From Leptoclinus maculatus (Eukaryota; Chordata; Actinopteri; Perciformes; Stichaeidae), in contig JAVDOI010000199.1 of the NCBI GenBank assembly GCA_032191485.1, positions 176,343-240,342 of the forward strand: DNA of 64,000 bases. Reading direction: 5' to 3'. Each line of letters opens with the position of its first letter. Positions within the stretch are counted from its first letter, which is position 1. Below, in pieces: positions 1 to 10,917 of the stretch. Both the position numbers and the translations under genes were made by a program. The notes below the pieces were generated by a model that made no database searches, was not told the DNA's origin, and saw only the letters and a list, made by a program, of their open reading frames with translations.

Positions 1-480
1 TTAACAGCCTGATTTGAGTTAAGTTTTTTATTTTTTTATTTATTTATTTGAAAGGGACCATGTACAGTTTAAACATAAATGTCACCATTCGATGCACTGT
101 ACCAGATTGTAGCTTAACCTTTCTCGACCGAGATCCCCCCCACCGGGGACTTTCAGCACAGCATGTCATAAAATGATCGAACATATAATAATTATGAAAC
201 GAATATAATGATGTCGCATACCACGTGAAACTTCAGAACCTGCACTAAAACAATATGCAACTCATTTGTACATACTCCAAACACAACTCAATCACTAACT
301 ATAAGAATTACTACAGTCTCATATTCATATTTCGCCAGGGGTGTGCACACTCGGCACATTTCTGGACATAGCAATCGAAGCTAGATGCTAACAAAGAAAC
401 CGAGATAGCAGAAAGCAAGCCAGCCACACACAGAGGACAGACATATCGGTAACATCTCTCTCCGTCATAGTATCGCTGAG
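1..480. other. Left-flank DNA without a recognised gene
   Basis: AT-rich DNA with a T-rich stretch at 22-50 and no convincing coding frame. The segment around 50-120 has the look of the dispersed, non-coding transposon remnants common in fish genomes, but I cannot name a family. A 67-codon minus-strand frame lies at 311-514 (rich in Cys and Leu); it has no recognisable domain and is not called. The window starts with TTAA and another TTAA is at about 115, the target site of piggyBac elements, but no convincing terminal inverted repeats are visible. Confidence 0.4.
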
Positions 481-860
481 ATATGAGCAAACAGACACCA
501 GCAACAGGAATCACATTATCGCTTTATGATCATAACTGCCCCTCACCTTTGGCGTTTTCAAGAAGAAAAAGCATATATTCCCCGGATTTTTTCGCGGGGA
601 CACGTTCAACGGACTTCCTGTCTGACACAAGCGCCACTCTTTTCCTTTGGGAGGGGTATTTTGACGGTGAGGGATGGGAGGAACCCACTCGCTGCTCTCG
701 GAGTGTACGCCTCACAATTTATGGAGACTTGTTGATTTTGACTGGCTAACAGCGCTGTCAGTCATTTTCATGTGGTTACTTCAATTCTATTGGCTTTGAC
801 GATTCCAAAGAGGTATGTACCATGGAGATTGACCAATGGGTTCGAAAGATATCGCTGAGC
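481..860. other. Non-coding sequence upstream of the 1040 exon
   Basis: Mixed-composition DNA between the left flank and the TATA-like box. Two overlapping plus-strand frames (483-749 and 526-735) and a minus-strand frame (530-715) exist, but they overlap one another in different frames and none has a recognisable motif, so they are not called. The segment would serve as promoter-proximal DNA if the 1040 exon is real. Confidence 0.4.
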
Positions 861-865
861 GTAAG

Positions 866-873
866 TATAAAAA
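866..873 (+). promoter_or_regulatory. TATA-like box upstream of the 1040 exon
   Basis: The sequence TATAAAAA lies about 165 bp before the ATG at 1040. With the usual 25-35 bp spacing, transcription would begin near 895-905, giving a 5' leader of roughly 140 bp. The same bases are part of a good splice-donor match (GTAAGTATA from 861), so the site could instead be the start of an intron in a 5' untranslated region. The two readings exclude each other and the sequence alone does not decide. Confidence 0.35.
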
Positions 874-898
874 TAGCCAGCAGAAGGAAACCAACATT

Positions 899-924
899 AC
901 GCACAGCAGAAATACGCACAGCAG
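899..924 (+). repeat. 11-bp direct repeat pair
   Basis: The 11-bp string ACGCACAGCAG occurs at 899-909 and again at 914-924, separated by four bases. It is followed directly by a doubled CAGCCTCG at 922-937 and then by the 13-bp tandem repeat, so the stretch from 899 to 989 is built of short duplications. Confidence 0.85.
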
Positions 925-937
925 CCTCGCAGCCTCG

Positions 938-989
938 CCTCGCCTTTTCGCCTCGCCTTTTCGCCTCGTGTTTTCGCCTCGTGTTTTCG
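938..989 (+). repeat. 13-bp minisatellite, four copies
   Basis: Four consecutive 13-bp units lie at 938-950, 951-963, 964-976 and 977-989. The first two read CCTCGCCTTTTCG and the last two CCTCGTGTTTTCG, so the array probably grew by doubling a two-variant set. It sits between the TATA-like box and the ATG at 1040, in the presumed leader or leader intron, and is likely to vary in length between individuals. Confidence 0.9.
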
Positions 990-1039
990 CCACTGTTGCA
1001 GTTTATTTTCAGTACATCTGAGCATTTATTTTACTAAAG

Positions 1040-1191
1040 ATGTCCAAGCAAGGAGCCAAGAAGCATTTCACCAGGGAGGAAGTCCTGGAGCTGCTCCTGA
1101 ATGACCCGGGGAACGAGCTTTGTCCTGAAGATTCGTCTTCTGATGAAGAGGGCCTCGTGCATCAAGAAAAGCCACAGACATCATCGGAAAG
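1040..1191 (+). CDS. Partial gene: first coding exon, possibly piggyBac-derived (PGBD-like)
   Basis: An ATG at 1040 opens a frame of about 51 codons that reaches a good splice-donor match (AAAG|GTATGA) after base 1191, leaving phase 2. Read through the donor, the frame would continue to a stop at 1279. The peptide starts MSKQGAKKHFTREEVLELL, then a short acidic, serine-rich run (EDSSSDEE, about residues 31-38). A basic start, an F-T-x-E-E-V helix and a D/E/S-rich stretch are typical of the N-termini of piggyBac transposases and PGBD-like proteins of fish, which bind and cut DNA at TTAA. This is a resemblance only: the DDD catalytic domain and the C-terminal zinc-binding region are not in the window, because the satellite starts at 1604. 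The gene is either truncated by the array or has an intron larger than 62 kb. No start closer to the 5' end in this frame looks better. Confidence is fair that it is an exon, low for the family. Confidence 0.45.
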
Positions 1192-1603
1192 GTATGATTG
1201 TCTTATAAATGTTATATTTATTGATTTATTGGTGTCGAATTTTCACACAATGATGTTCTGCTTCACTTTATCAAAGTAAAACTTTGCAGAGAGAATGTTC
1301 ACATGTTGTGCTGTGCTTTTGGGATAGTTTCAGCTCTCACCTGCATCTTTAAAAATAGATAATCATGCTTTTAGTGCTTTTTAGTCAGGCGGAATTGACA
1401 CTTTTCAGTTTGAGCTGTGTGCCATCTTCATTTACTATTAACCAGTAGCATTTACACAATATTTAGACAATTCATATGAGCAAACCCTTCTTAGTGTTAT
1501 TAATAAATTGAAATTATTAAAAAAGACCTTGTAGTTAGAGCGTAAGGCCCCTTTGAGTATGGGTATAGTATTTTCGAGAATAAGCCAAAAAAACGGCTAG
1601 GGC
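1192..1603 (+). other. Presumed intron start and left border of the satellite
   Basis: AT-rich sequence after the splice donor at 1192, with no open frame of note and no acceptor plus exon that I can recognise. Satellite similarity begins abruptly at about 1604 (TTAAACCCGAACC...), in the middle of a monomer. Bases just before it (about 1590-1603) resemble the monomer only in a few positions. No target-site duplication or transposon terminus is visible at the junction. Confidence 0.5.
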
Positions 1604-4600
1604 TTAAACCCGAACCTGATCCGATCTAGAGCCTCAAAAGCCGGTTTAGTGACCAAAACCAATAGGCTGGAGGAAATACTTCTACATTGAACTTTTGAAG
1701 CATTTTTCGACCGATTTTCCCGGGTTCTTTTCACCAGGGCCGTAGAGGCTCTCGGGAGGTATACTGGAGCCGAGTTTCAGAAAAAAAAACGGCTTCTATC
1801 ACCTCCAAATCGATTTTAAGGACGTTTTCATTTGAAAAGTTGACCCAGGCTGCAATATATTATTTTCCCCACAGGAGGGGCACTGACTGAAGTGAGCAAA
1901 AACTTGGAAAAATGATAAAAATGGTTAAAACGCTTAAAATGAATGAAATAACTAACCAGGAAAATTCAAGACCACCTCCCCGTGATGCATGTGCAGTGGC
2001 TGGATACAATTCATCCGGCAAGTACCAGTAAAAAATACAAACACCTCGCAAAACACATATTAAATTCACTAAAAATGGTCAAAATGGTTAAAATGAAGAA
2101 AATAACCCCCCACCTACACTCAAGACCACCTACGCGGGAAATGTGTGAAGTCCCAGGCTAAAATTCATCCGGGAAGTACCGTTAAGAAATGCAAACACCT
2201 CGCAAAAAACATATTAAAATCACTAAAAATGGTCAAAATGGTCAAAATTAATAAAAGAACATACAGGTACACTCAGAAGGAATGGCCAGAGGTGTTTAGC
2301 CACTTTAAACCCGAACCTGATCCGATCTAGAGCCTCAAAAGCCGGTTTAGTGACCAAAACCAATAGGCTGGAGGAAATACTTCTACATTGAACTTTTGAA
2401 GCATTTTTCGACTGATTTTCCCGGGTTCTTTTCACCAGGGCCGTGGAGGCTCTCGGGAGGTATACTGGAGCCGAGTTTCAGAAAAAAAAACGGCTTCTAT
2501 CACCTCCAAATCGATTTTAAGGACGTTTTCATTTGAAAAGTTGACCCAGGCTGCAATACATTATTTTCCCCACAGGAGGGGCACTGACTGAAGTGAGCAA
2601 AAACTTGGAAAAATGATAAAAATGGTTAAAACGCTTAAAATGAATGAAATAACTAACCAGGAAAATTCAAGACCACCTCCCCATGATGCATGTGCAGTGG
2701 CTCGATACAATTCATCCGGGAAGTACCGGTAAAAAATACAAACACCTCGCAAAACACATATTAAATTCACTATAAATGGTCAAAATGGTTAAAATGAAGA
2801 AAATAACCCCAAACCTACAACCAGGACAGCCTACCCGGGAAATGTGTGCAGTCCCAGGCTACAATTCATCCGGGAAGTACCGTTAGGAAATGCAAACACC
2901 TCGCAAAAAACATATTAAAATCATTAAAAATGGTCAAAATGGTCAAAATTAATAAAAGAACCATACAGGTACACTCAGAAGGAATGGCCAGAGGAGTTTA
3001 GCCACTTTAAACCCGAACCTGATCCGATCTAGAGCCTCAAAAGCCGGTTTAGTGACCAAAACCAATAGGCTGGAGGAAATACTTCTACATTGAACTTTTG
3101 AAGCATTTTTCGACCGATTTTCCCGGGTTATTTTCACCAGGGGCGTAGAGGCTCTCGGGAGGTATACTGGAGCCGAGTTTCAGAAAAAAAAACGGCTTCT
3201 ATCACCTCCAAATCGATTTTAAGGACGTTTTCATTTTAAAAGTTGACCCAGGCTGCAATACATTATTTTCCCCACAGGAGGGGCACTGACTGAAGTGAGC
3301 AAAAACTTGGAAAAATGATAAACGGGGTTAAAACGCTTAAAATGAATGAAATAACTAATCAGGAAAATTCAAGACCACCTCGCCGTGATGCATGTTTAGT
3401 GGCAGGATACAATTCATCAGGCAAGTACCGGTAAAAAATACAAACACCTCGCAAAACACATATTAAATTCACTATAAATAATCAAAATGGTTAAAATGAC
3501 AAAAATAACCCCCCACCTACACTCAGGACCACCTACGCGGGAAAGGTGTGCAGTCCCAGGCTAAAATTCATCCGGGAAGTACCGTTAAGAAATGCAAACA
3601 CCTCGCAAAAAACATATTAAAATCACTAAAAATGGTCAAAATGAATAAAAGAACCATACAGGTACACTCAGAAGGAATGGCCAGAGGAGTTTAGCCACTT
3701 TAAACCCGAACCTGATCCGATCTAGAGCCTCAAAAGCCGGTTTAGTGACCAAAACCAATAGGCTGGAGGAAATACTTCTACATTGAACTTTTGAAGCATT
3801 TTTCGACCGATTTTCCCGGGTTCTTTTCACCAGATGCGTAGAGGCTCTCGGGAGGTATACTGGAGCCGAGTTTCAGAAAGAAAAACGGCTTCTATCACCT
3901 CCAAATCGATTTTAAGGACGTTTTCATTTGAAAAGTTGACCCAGGCTGCAATACATTATTTTCCCCACAGGAGGGGCACTGACTGAAGTGAGCAAAAACT
4001 TGGAAAAATGATAAACGGGGTTAAAACGCTTAAAATGAATGAAATAACTAATCAGGAAAATTCAAGACCACCTCCCCGTGATGCATGTGCAGTTGCAGGA
4101 TACAATTCATCAGGCAATTACCGGTAAAAAATACAAACACCTCGCAAAACACATATTAAATTCACTATAAATAATCAAAATGGTTAAAATGACAAAAATA
4201 ACCCCCCAACTACACTCAGGACCACCTACGCGGGAAAGGTGTGCAGTCCCAGGCTAAAATTCATCCGGGAAGTACCGTTAAGAAATGCAAACACCTCGCA
4301 AAACACATATTAAAATCACAAAAAATGGTCAAAATGGTCAAAATTAATAAAAAAAACATACAGGTACACTCAGAAGGAATGGCCAGAGGTGTTTAGCCAC
4401 TTTAAACCCGAACCTGATCCGATCTAGAGCCTCAAAAGCCGGTTTAGTGACCAAAACCAATAGGCTGGAGGAAATACTTCTACATTAAACTTTTGAAGCA
4501 TTTTTCGACCGATTTTCCCGGGTTCTTTTCACCAGGGCCGTAGAGGCTCTCGGGAGGTATACTGGAGCCGAGTTTCAGAAAAAAAAACGGCTTCTATCAC

Positions 4601-5045
4601 CTCCAAATCGATTTTAAGGACGTTTTCATTTGAAAAGTTGACCCAGGCTGCAATACATTATTTTCCCCACAGGAAGGGCACTGACTGAAGTGAGCAAAAA
4701 CTTGGAAAAATGATAAAAATGGTTAAAACGCTTAAAATGAATGAAATAACTAACCAGGAAAATTCAAGACCATCTCCCCGTGATGCATGTGCAGTGGCAG
4801 GATACAATTCATCCGGCAAGTACCGCTAAAAAATACAAACACCTCGCAAAACACATATTAAATTCACTCTAAATGGTCAAAATGGTTAAAATGAAGAAAA
4901 TAACCCCCCACCTACACTCAGGACCACCTACGCGGGAAAGGTGTGCAGTCCCAGGCTAAAATTCATCCGGGAAGTACCGTTAAGAAATGCAAACACCTCG
5001 CAAAAAACATATTAAAATCACTAAAAATGGTCAAAATGGTCAAAA
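1604..5045 (+). repeat. Array edge: diverged first monomers
   Basis: The first, partial monomer runs from 1604 to the anchor at 2248. Further anchors are at 2949, 3642, 4344 and 5046. These copies carry private changes not seen deeper in the array, for instance altered bases around 2030, 2120-2155 and 2810-2835. The copies at 3642 and 4344 already look like the later copies at 8966 and 9668. Edge copies that drift away from the homogenised core are expected in arrays maintained by unequal exchange. Confidence 0.85.
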
Positions 5046-7062
5046 TTAATAAAAGAACCATACAGGTACACTCAGAAGGAATGGCCAGAGGAGTTTAGCC
5101 ACTTTAAACCCGAACCTGATCCGATATAGAGCCTCAAAAGCCGGTTTAGTGACCAAAACCAATAGGCTGGAGGAAATACTTCTACATTGAACTTTTGAAG
5201 CATTTTTCGACCGATTTTCCCGGGTTCTTTTCACCGGGGGCGTAGAGGCTCTCGGGAGGTATACTGGAGCCGAGTTTCAGAAAAAAAAACGGCTTCTATC
5301 ACCTCCAAATCGATTTTAAGGACGTTTTCATTTGAAAAGTTGACCCAGGCTGCAATACATTATTTTCCCCACAGGAGGGGCACTGACTGAAGTGAGCAAA
5401 AACTTGGAAAAATTATAAAAATGGTTAAAACGCTTAAAATGAATGAAATAACTAACCAGGAAAATTCAAGACCACCTCTCCGTGATGCATGTGCAGTGGC
5501 TGGATACAATTCATCCGGGAAGTACCGGTAAAAAATACAAACACCTCGCAAAACACATATTAAAATCACAAAAAATGGTCAAAATGGTCAAAATTAATAA
5601 AAAAAACATACAGGTACACTCAGAAGGAATGGCCAGAGGTGTTTAGCCACTTTAAACCCGAACCTGATCCGATCTAGAGCCTCAAAAGCCGGTTTAGTGA
5701 CCAAAACCAATAGGCTGGAGGAAATACTTCTACATTGAACTTTTGAAGCATTTTTCGACCGATTTTCCCGGGTTCTTTTCACCAGGGCCGTAGAGGCTCT
5801 CGGGAGGTATACTGGAGCCGAGTTTCAGAAAAAAAACGGCTTCTATCACCTCCAAATCGATTTTAAGGACGTTTTCATTTGAAAAGTTGACCCAGGCTGC
5901 AATACATTATTTTCCCCACAGGAGGGGCACTGACTGAAGTGAGCAAAAACTTGGAAAAATGATAAACGGGGTTAAAACGCTTAAAATGAATGAAATAACT
6001 AATCAGGAAAATTCAAGACCACCTCCCCGTGATGCATGTGCAGTGGCAGGATACAATTCATCAGGCAAGTACCGGTAAAAAATACAAACACCTCGCAAAA
6101 CACATATTAAATTCACTATAAATGGTCAAAATGGTTAAAATGAAGAAAATAACCCCCCACCTACACTCAGGACCACCTACGCGGGAAAGGTGTGCAGTCC
6201 CAGGCTAAAATTCATCCGGGAAGTACCGTTAAGAAATGCAAACACCTCGCAAAAAACATATTAAAATCACTAAAAATGGTCAAAATGGTCAAAATTAATA
6301 AAAGAACCATACAGGTACACTCAGAAGGAATGGCCAGAGGAGTTTAGCCACTTTAAACCCGAACCTGATCCGATATAGAGCCTCAAAAGCCGGTTTAGTG
6401 ACCAAAACCAATAGGCTGGAGGAAATACTTCTACATTGAACTTTTGAAGCATTTTTCGACCGATTTTCCCGGGTTCTTTTCACCAGGGGCGTAGAGGCTC
6501 TCGGGAGGTATACTGGAGCCGAGTTTCAGAAAAAAAAACGGCTTCTATCACCTCCAAATCGATTTTAAGGACGTTTTCATTTGAAAAGTTGACCCAGGCT
6601 GCAATACATTATTTTCCCCACAGGAGGGGCACTGACTGAAGTGAGCAAAAACTTGGAAAAATTATAAAAATAGTTAAAACGCTTAAAATGAATGAAATAA
6701 CTAACCAGGAAAATTCAAGACCACCTCTCCGTGATGCATGTGCAGTGGCTGGATACAATTCATCCGGGAAGTACCGGTAAAAAATACAAACACCTCGCAA
6801 AAAACACATTAAATTCACTAAAAATGGTCAAAATGGTTAAAATGAAGAAAATAACCCCCCACCTACACTCAGGGACACCTACCCGGGAAACGAGTGCAGT
6901 CCCAGGCTAAAAGTCATCCGGGAAGTATCGATGCACCTCACAAACACCTGGAAAGCTCAATATTAGAAGTACCAAAAAATGACCCAAATCACCAAAGTCA
7001 CTTTAATTACCCACAAAACAGGTACTTTCCCCGGGTAAACTACCTCCACAACCACCCCCTGG

Positions 7063-7092
7063 ACCTCCCAGCACCTCCCAGCACCTTCCAGC
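7063..7092 (+). repeat. 10-bp tandem repeat in C-rich segment, copy 1
   Basis: Three units of ACCTCCCAGC (the third with one change) followed by ACCCT. It is part of the top-strand C-rich tract. Confidence 0.85.
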
Positions 7093-7222
7093 ACCCTAAC
7101 TGGGGTCAGAATTAAGAAAATCAGCCTCCCTCCACACTCCTCCACAAGCCAACACTTGAACATACACTTACCCGGACACCCCCCACCCCAACCCCGCAGA
7201 AACACCTCCGCAACATGCCCCT

Positions 7223-7247
7223 GGGACCCCGTGCTCCAGGGGGTCCC
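7223..7247. other. GC-rich hairpin in C-rich segment, copy 1
   Basis: An inverted repeat: GGGACCCC at 7223-7230 and GGGGTCCC at 7240-7247, eight perfect base pairs around a 9-base loop. Each arm is itself nearly palindromic. It is the strongest short hairpin I noticed in the array. Confidence 0.8.
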
Positions 7248-7283
7248 GTGCCCCCACTCTTAAGCCCCCTCCCTGGGTTAAAA

Positions 7284-7302
7284 CCCATCCCTGGCCCTCC
7301 CC
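7284..7302 (-). other. Predicted G-quadruplex motif, copy 1
   Basis: On the minus strand the sequence reads GGGG-A-GGG-CCA-GGG-AT-GGG: four runs of at least three G with loops of 1, 3 and 2 bases. This meets the usual G3+N1-7 rule with short loops, which generally favour stable folding. The plus strand would be able to form an i-motif. Folding is predicted only. Confidence 0.75.
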
Positions 7303-10300
7303 GAGTTTCGTACACTTGGTAGTACAAATCGAGAATTTGTGAAAATATGTCAGAGTACAAACAGCACTGAGGCCAAAACTTGGAAAAATTATAAAAATGG
7401 TTAAAACGCTTAAAATGAATGAAATAACTAACCAGGAAAATTCAAGACCACCTCCCCATGATGCATGTGCAGTGGCTCGATACAATTCATCCGGGAAGTA
7501 CCGGTAAAAAATACAAACACCTCGCAAAACACATATTAAATTCACTATAAATGGTCAAAATGGTTAAAATGAAGAAAATAACCCCCCACCTACAACCAGG
7601 ACAGCCTACCCGGGAAATGTGTGCAGTCCCAGGCTACAATTCATCCGGGAAGTACCGTTAGGAAATGCAAACACCTCGCAAAAAACATATTAAAATCACA
7701 AAAAATGGTCAAAATGGTCAAAATGAATAAAAGAACCATACAGGTACACTCAGAAAACATGGCCAGAGGTGTTTAGCCACTTTAAACCCGAACCTGATCC
7801 GATCTAGAGCCTCAAAAGCCGGTTTAGTGACCAAAACCAATAGGCTGGAGGAAATACTTCTACATTGAACTTTTGAAGCATTTTTCGACCGATTTTCCCG
7901 GGTTCTTTTCACCAGGGCCGTGGAGGCTCTCGGGAGGTATACTGGAGCCGAGTTTCAGAAAAAAAAACGGCTTCTATCACCTCCAAATCGATTTTAAGGA
8001 CGTTTTCATTTGAAAAGTTGACCCAGGCTGCAATACATTATTTTCCCCACAGGAGGGGCACTGACTGAAGTGAGCAAAAACTTGGAAAAAATTATAAAAA
8101 TGGTTAAAACGCTTAAAATGAATGAAATAACTAACCAGGAAAATTCAAGACCACCTCTCCGTGATGCATGTGCAGTGGCTGGATACAGTTCATCCGGGAA
8201 GTACCGGTAAAAAATACAAACACCTCGCAAAACACATATTAAAATCACAAAAAATTGTCAAAATGGTCAAAATTAATAAAAAAAACATACAGGTACACTC
8301 AGAAGGAATGGCCAGAGGTGTTTAGCCACTTTAAACCCGAACCTGATCCGATCTAGAGCCTCAAAAGCCGGTTTAGTGACCAAAACCAATAGGCTGGAGG
8401 AAATACTTCTACATTGAACTTTTGAAGCATTTTTCGACCGATTTTCCCGGGTTATTTTCACCAGGGGCGTAGAGGCTCTCGGGAGGTATACTGGAGCCGA
8501 GTTTCAGGAAAAAAAACGGCTTCTATCACCTCCAAATCGATTTTAAGGACGTTTTCATTTTAAAAGTTGACCCAGGCTGCAATACATTATTTTCCCCACA
8601 GGAGGGGCACTGACTGAAGTGAGCAAAAACTTGGAAATGATAAACGGGGTTAAAACGCTTAAAATGAATGAAATAACTAATCAGGAAAATTCAAGACCAC
8701 CTCGCCGTGATGCATGTTTAGTGGCAGGATACAATTCATCAGGCAAGTACCGGTAAAAAATACAAACACCTCGCAAAACACATATTAAATTCACTATAAA
8801 TAATCAAAATGGTTAAAATGACAAAAATAACCCCCCCACCTACACTCAGGGACCACCTACGCGGGAAAGGTGTGCAGTCCCAGGCTAAAATTCATCCGGG
8901 AAGTACCGTTAAGAAATGCAAACACCTCGCAAAAAACATATTAAAATCACTAAAAATGGTCAAAATTAATAAAAGAACCATACAGGTACACTCAGAAGGA
9001 ATGGCCAGAGGAGTTTAGCCACTTTAAACCCGAACCTGATCCGATCTAGAGCCTCAAAAGCCGGTTTAGTGACCAAAACCAATAGGCTGGAGGAAATACT
9101 TCTACATTGAACTTTTGAAGCATTTTTCGACCGATTTTCCCGGGTTCTTTTCACCAGATGCGTAGAGGCTCTCGGGAGGTATACTGGAGCCGAGTTTCAG
9201 AAAGAAAAACGGCTTCTATCACCTCCAAATCGATTTTAAGGACGTTTTCATTTGAAAAGTTGACCCAGGCTGCAATACATTATTTTCCCCACAGGAGGGG
9301 CACTGACTGAAGTGAGCAAAAACTTGGAAAAATGATAAACGGGGTTAAAACGCTTAAAATGAATGAAATAACTAATCAGGAAAATTCAAGACCACCTCCC
9401 CGTGATGCATGTGCAGTTGCAGGATACAATTCATCAGGCAATTACCGGTAAAAAATACAAACACCTCGCAAAACACATATTAAATTCACTATAAATAATC
9501 AAAATGGTTAAAATGACAAAAATAACCCCCCAACTACACTCACGACCACCTACGCGGGAAAGGTGTGCAGTCCCAGGCTAAAATTCATCCGGGAAGTACC
9601 GTTAAGAAATGCAAACACCTCGCAAAACACATATTAAAATCACAAAAAATGGTCAAAATGGTCAAAATTAATAAAAAAAACATACAGGTACACTCACAAG
9701 GAATGGCCAGAGGTGTTTAGCCACTTTAAACCCGAACCTGATCCGATCTAGAGCCTCAAAAGCCGGTTTAGTGACCAAAACCAATAGGCTGGAGGAAATA
9801 CTTCTACATTAAACTTTTGAAGCATTTTTCGACCGATTTTCCCGGGTTCTTTTCACCAGGGCCGTAGAGGCTCTCGGGAGGTATACTGGAGCCGAGTTTC
9901 AGGAAAAAAAACGGCTTCTATCACCTCCAAATCGATTTTAAGGACGTTTTCATTTGAAAAGTTGACCCAGGCTGCAATACATTATTTTCCCCACAGGAAG
10001 GGCACTGACTGAAGTGAGCAAAAACTTGGAAAAATGATAAAAATGGTTAAAACGCTTAAAATGAATGAAATAACTAACCAGGAAAATTCAAGACCATCTC
10101 CCCGTGATGCATGTGCAGTGGCAGGATACAATTCATCCGGCAAGTACCGCTAAAAAATACAAACACCTCGCAAAACACATATTAAATTCACTCTAAATGG
10201 TCAAAATGGTTAAAATGAAGAAAATAACCCCCCACCTACACTCAGGACCACCTACGCGGGAAAGGTGTGCAGTCCCAGGCTAAAATTCATCCGGGAAGTA

Positions 10301-10917
10301 CCGTTAAGAAATGCAAACACCTCGCAAAAAACATATTAAAATCACTAAAAATGGTCAAAATTGTCAAAATTAATAAAAGAACCATACAGGTACACTCAGA
10401 AGGAATGGCCAGAGGAGTTTAGCCACTTTAAACCCGAACCTGATCCGATATAGAGCCTCAAAAGCCGGTTTAGTGACCAAAACCAATAGGCTGGAGGAAA
10501 TACTTCTACATTGAACTTTTGAAGCATTTTTCGACCGATTTTCCCGGGTTCTTTTCACCAGGGGCGTAGAGGCTCTCGGGAGGTATACTGGAGCCGAGTT
10601 TCAGAAAAAAAAACGGCTTCTATCACCTCCAAATCGATTTTAAGGACGTTTTCATTTGAAAAGTTGACCCAGGCTGCAATACATTATTTTCCCCACAGGA
10701 GGGGCACTGACTGAAGTGAGCAAAAACTTGGAAAAATTATAAAAATGGTTAAAACGCTTAAAATGAATGAAATAACTAACCAGGAAAATTCAAGACCACC
10801 TCTCCGTGATGCATGTGCAGTGGCTGGATACAATTCATCCGGGAAGTACCGGTAAAAAATACAAACACCTCGCAAAACACATATTAAAATCACAAAAAAT
10901 TGTCAAAATGGTCAAAA

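Larger units (their letters stand above)
861..1012 (+). other. Alternative reading: short 5'-UTR intron
   Basis: A strong donor match, GTAAGTATA, begins at 861. Acceptor candidates end at 1001 (TTGCAG) and 1012 (TTTATTTTCAG), the second preceded by a T-rich tract. This would give an intron of 141 or 152 nt just before the ATG at 1040. It conflicts with reading 866-873 as a TATA box. Spliced transcript reads would settle it. Confidence 0.3.
6985..7372 (+). repeat. C-rich replacement segment, copy 1
   Basis: About 390 bp unrelated to the satellite core. On the left, a strongly diverged satellite subrepeat (about 6860-6985) leads into it; on the right, satellite similarity resumes in the bases before AAAACTTGG at about 7373. 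The top strand is very C-rich and G-poor between about 7040 and 7305. It contains a 10-bp tandem repeat, a GC-rich hairpin and a minus-strand G-quadruplex motif. It replaces, rather than adds to, the core: the step from 6295 to 7724 is 1429 bp, close to two monomers. Open frames of 73-125 codons cross it, but they overlap in several frames and have no recognisable domain, so no gene is called. Origin unknown. Confidence 0.85.
5046..10369 (+). repeat. Superblock I (5324 bp)
   Basis: Anchors at 5046, 5594, 6295, 7724, 8273, 8966, 9668, then 10370. It starts with a monomer bearing GATATAGAG (type A) followed by a short 548-bp step. The monomer between 6295 and 7724 has its core replaced by the C-rich segment at 6985-7372. 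This is the simplest of three related superblocks and carries no complete 1788-bp trimer. Confidence 0.85.

Noticed and set aside
1..120. TTAA at the window start and near 115 as piggyBac target sites bounding a transposon with the 1040 exon
   Set aside because: TTAA is frequent in AT-rich DNA, and I could find no matching terminal inverted repeats or second end.
311..514. 67-codon minus-strand frame in the left flank, rich in Cys and Leu
   Set aside because: No domain recognised, no splice or promoter context seen, and plus-strand frames overlap its upstream part. It remains a possible exon but cannot be supported.
5360..5569. Recurrent 69-codon minus-strand frame with a hydrophobic stretch
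   Set aside because: It is open only in some monomer types and closed or shifted in others. The hydrophobic stretch follows from A/T-rich text read on the reverse strand. No domain is recognised.
6894..7115. 73-codon plus-strand frame entering the C-rich segment (also 15247-15468 and 24137-24358)
   Set aside because: Starts in a diverged satellite subrepeat and ends in the C-rich tract; Pro- and His-rich by composition. No recognisable motif.
7168..7545. 125-codon minus-strand frame across the C-rich segment (also 15521-15898 and 24411-24788)
   Set aside because: It fuses satellite text with the C-rich segment, giving low-complexity Gly-rich sequence; other frames of similar length overlap it. 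No domain or homology is recognisable, and all three copies derive from one duplication, so conservation means nothing here.
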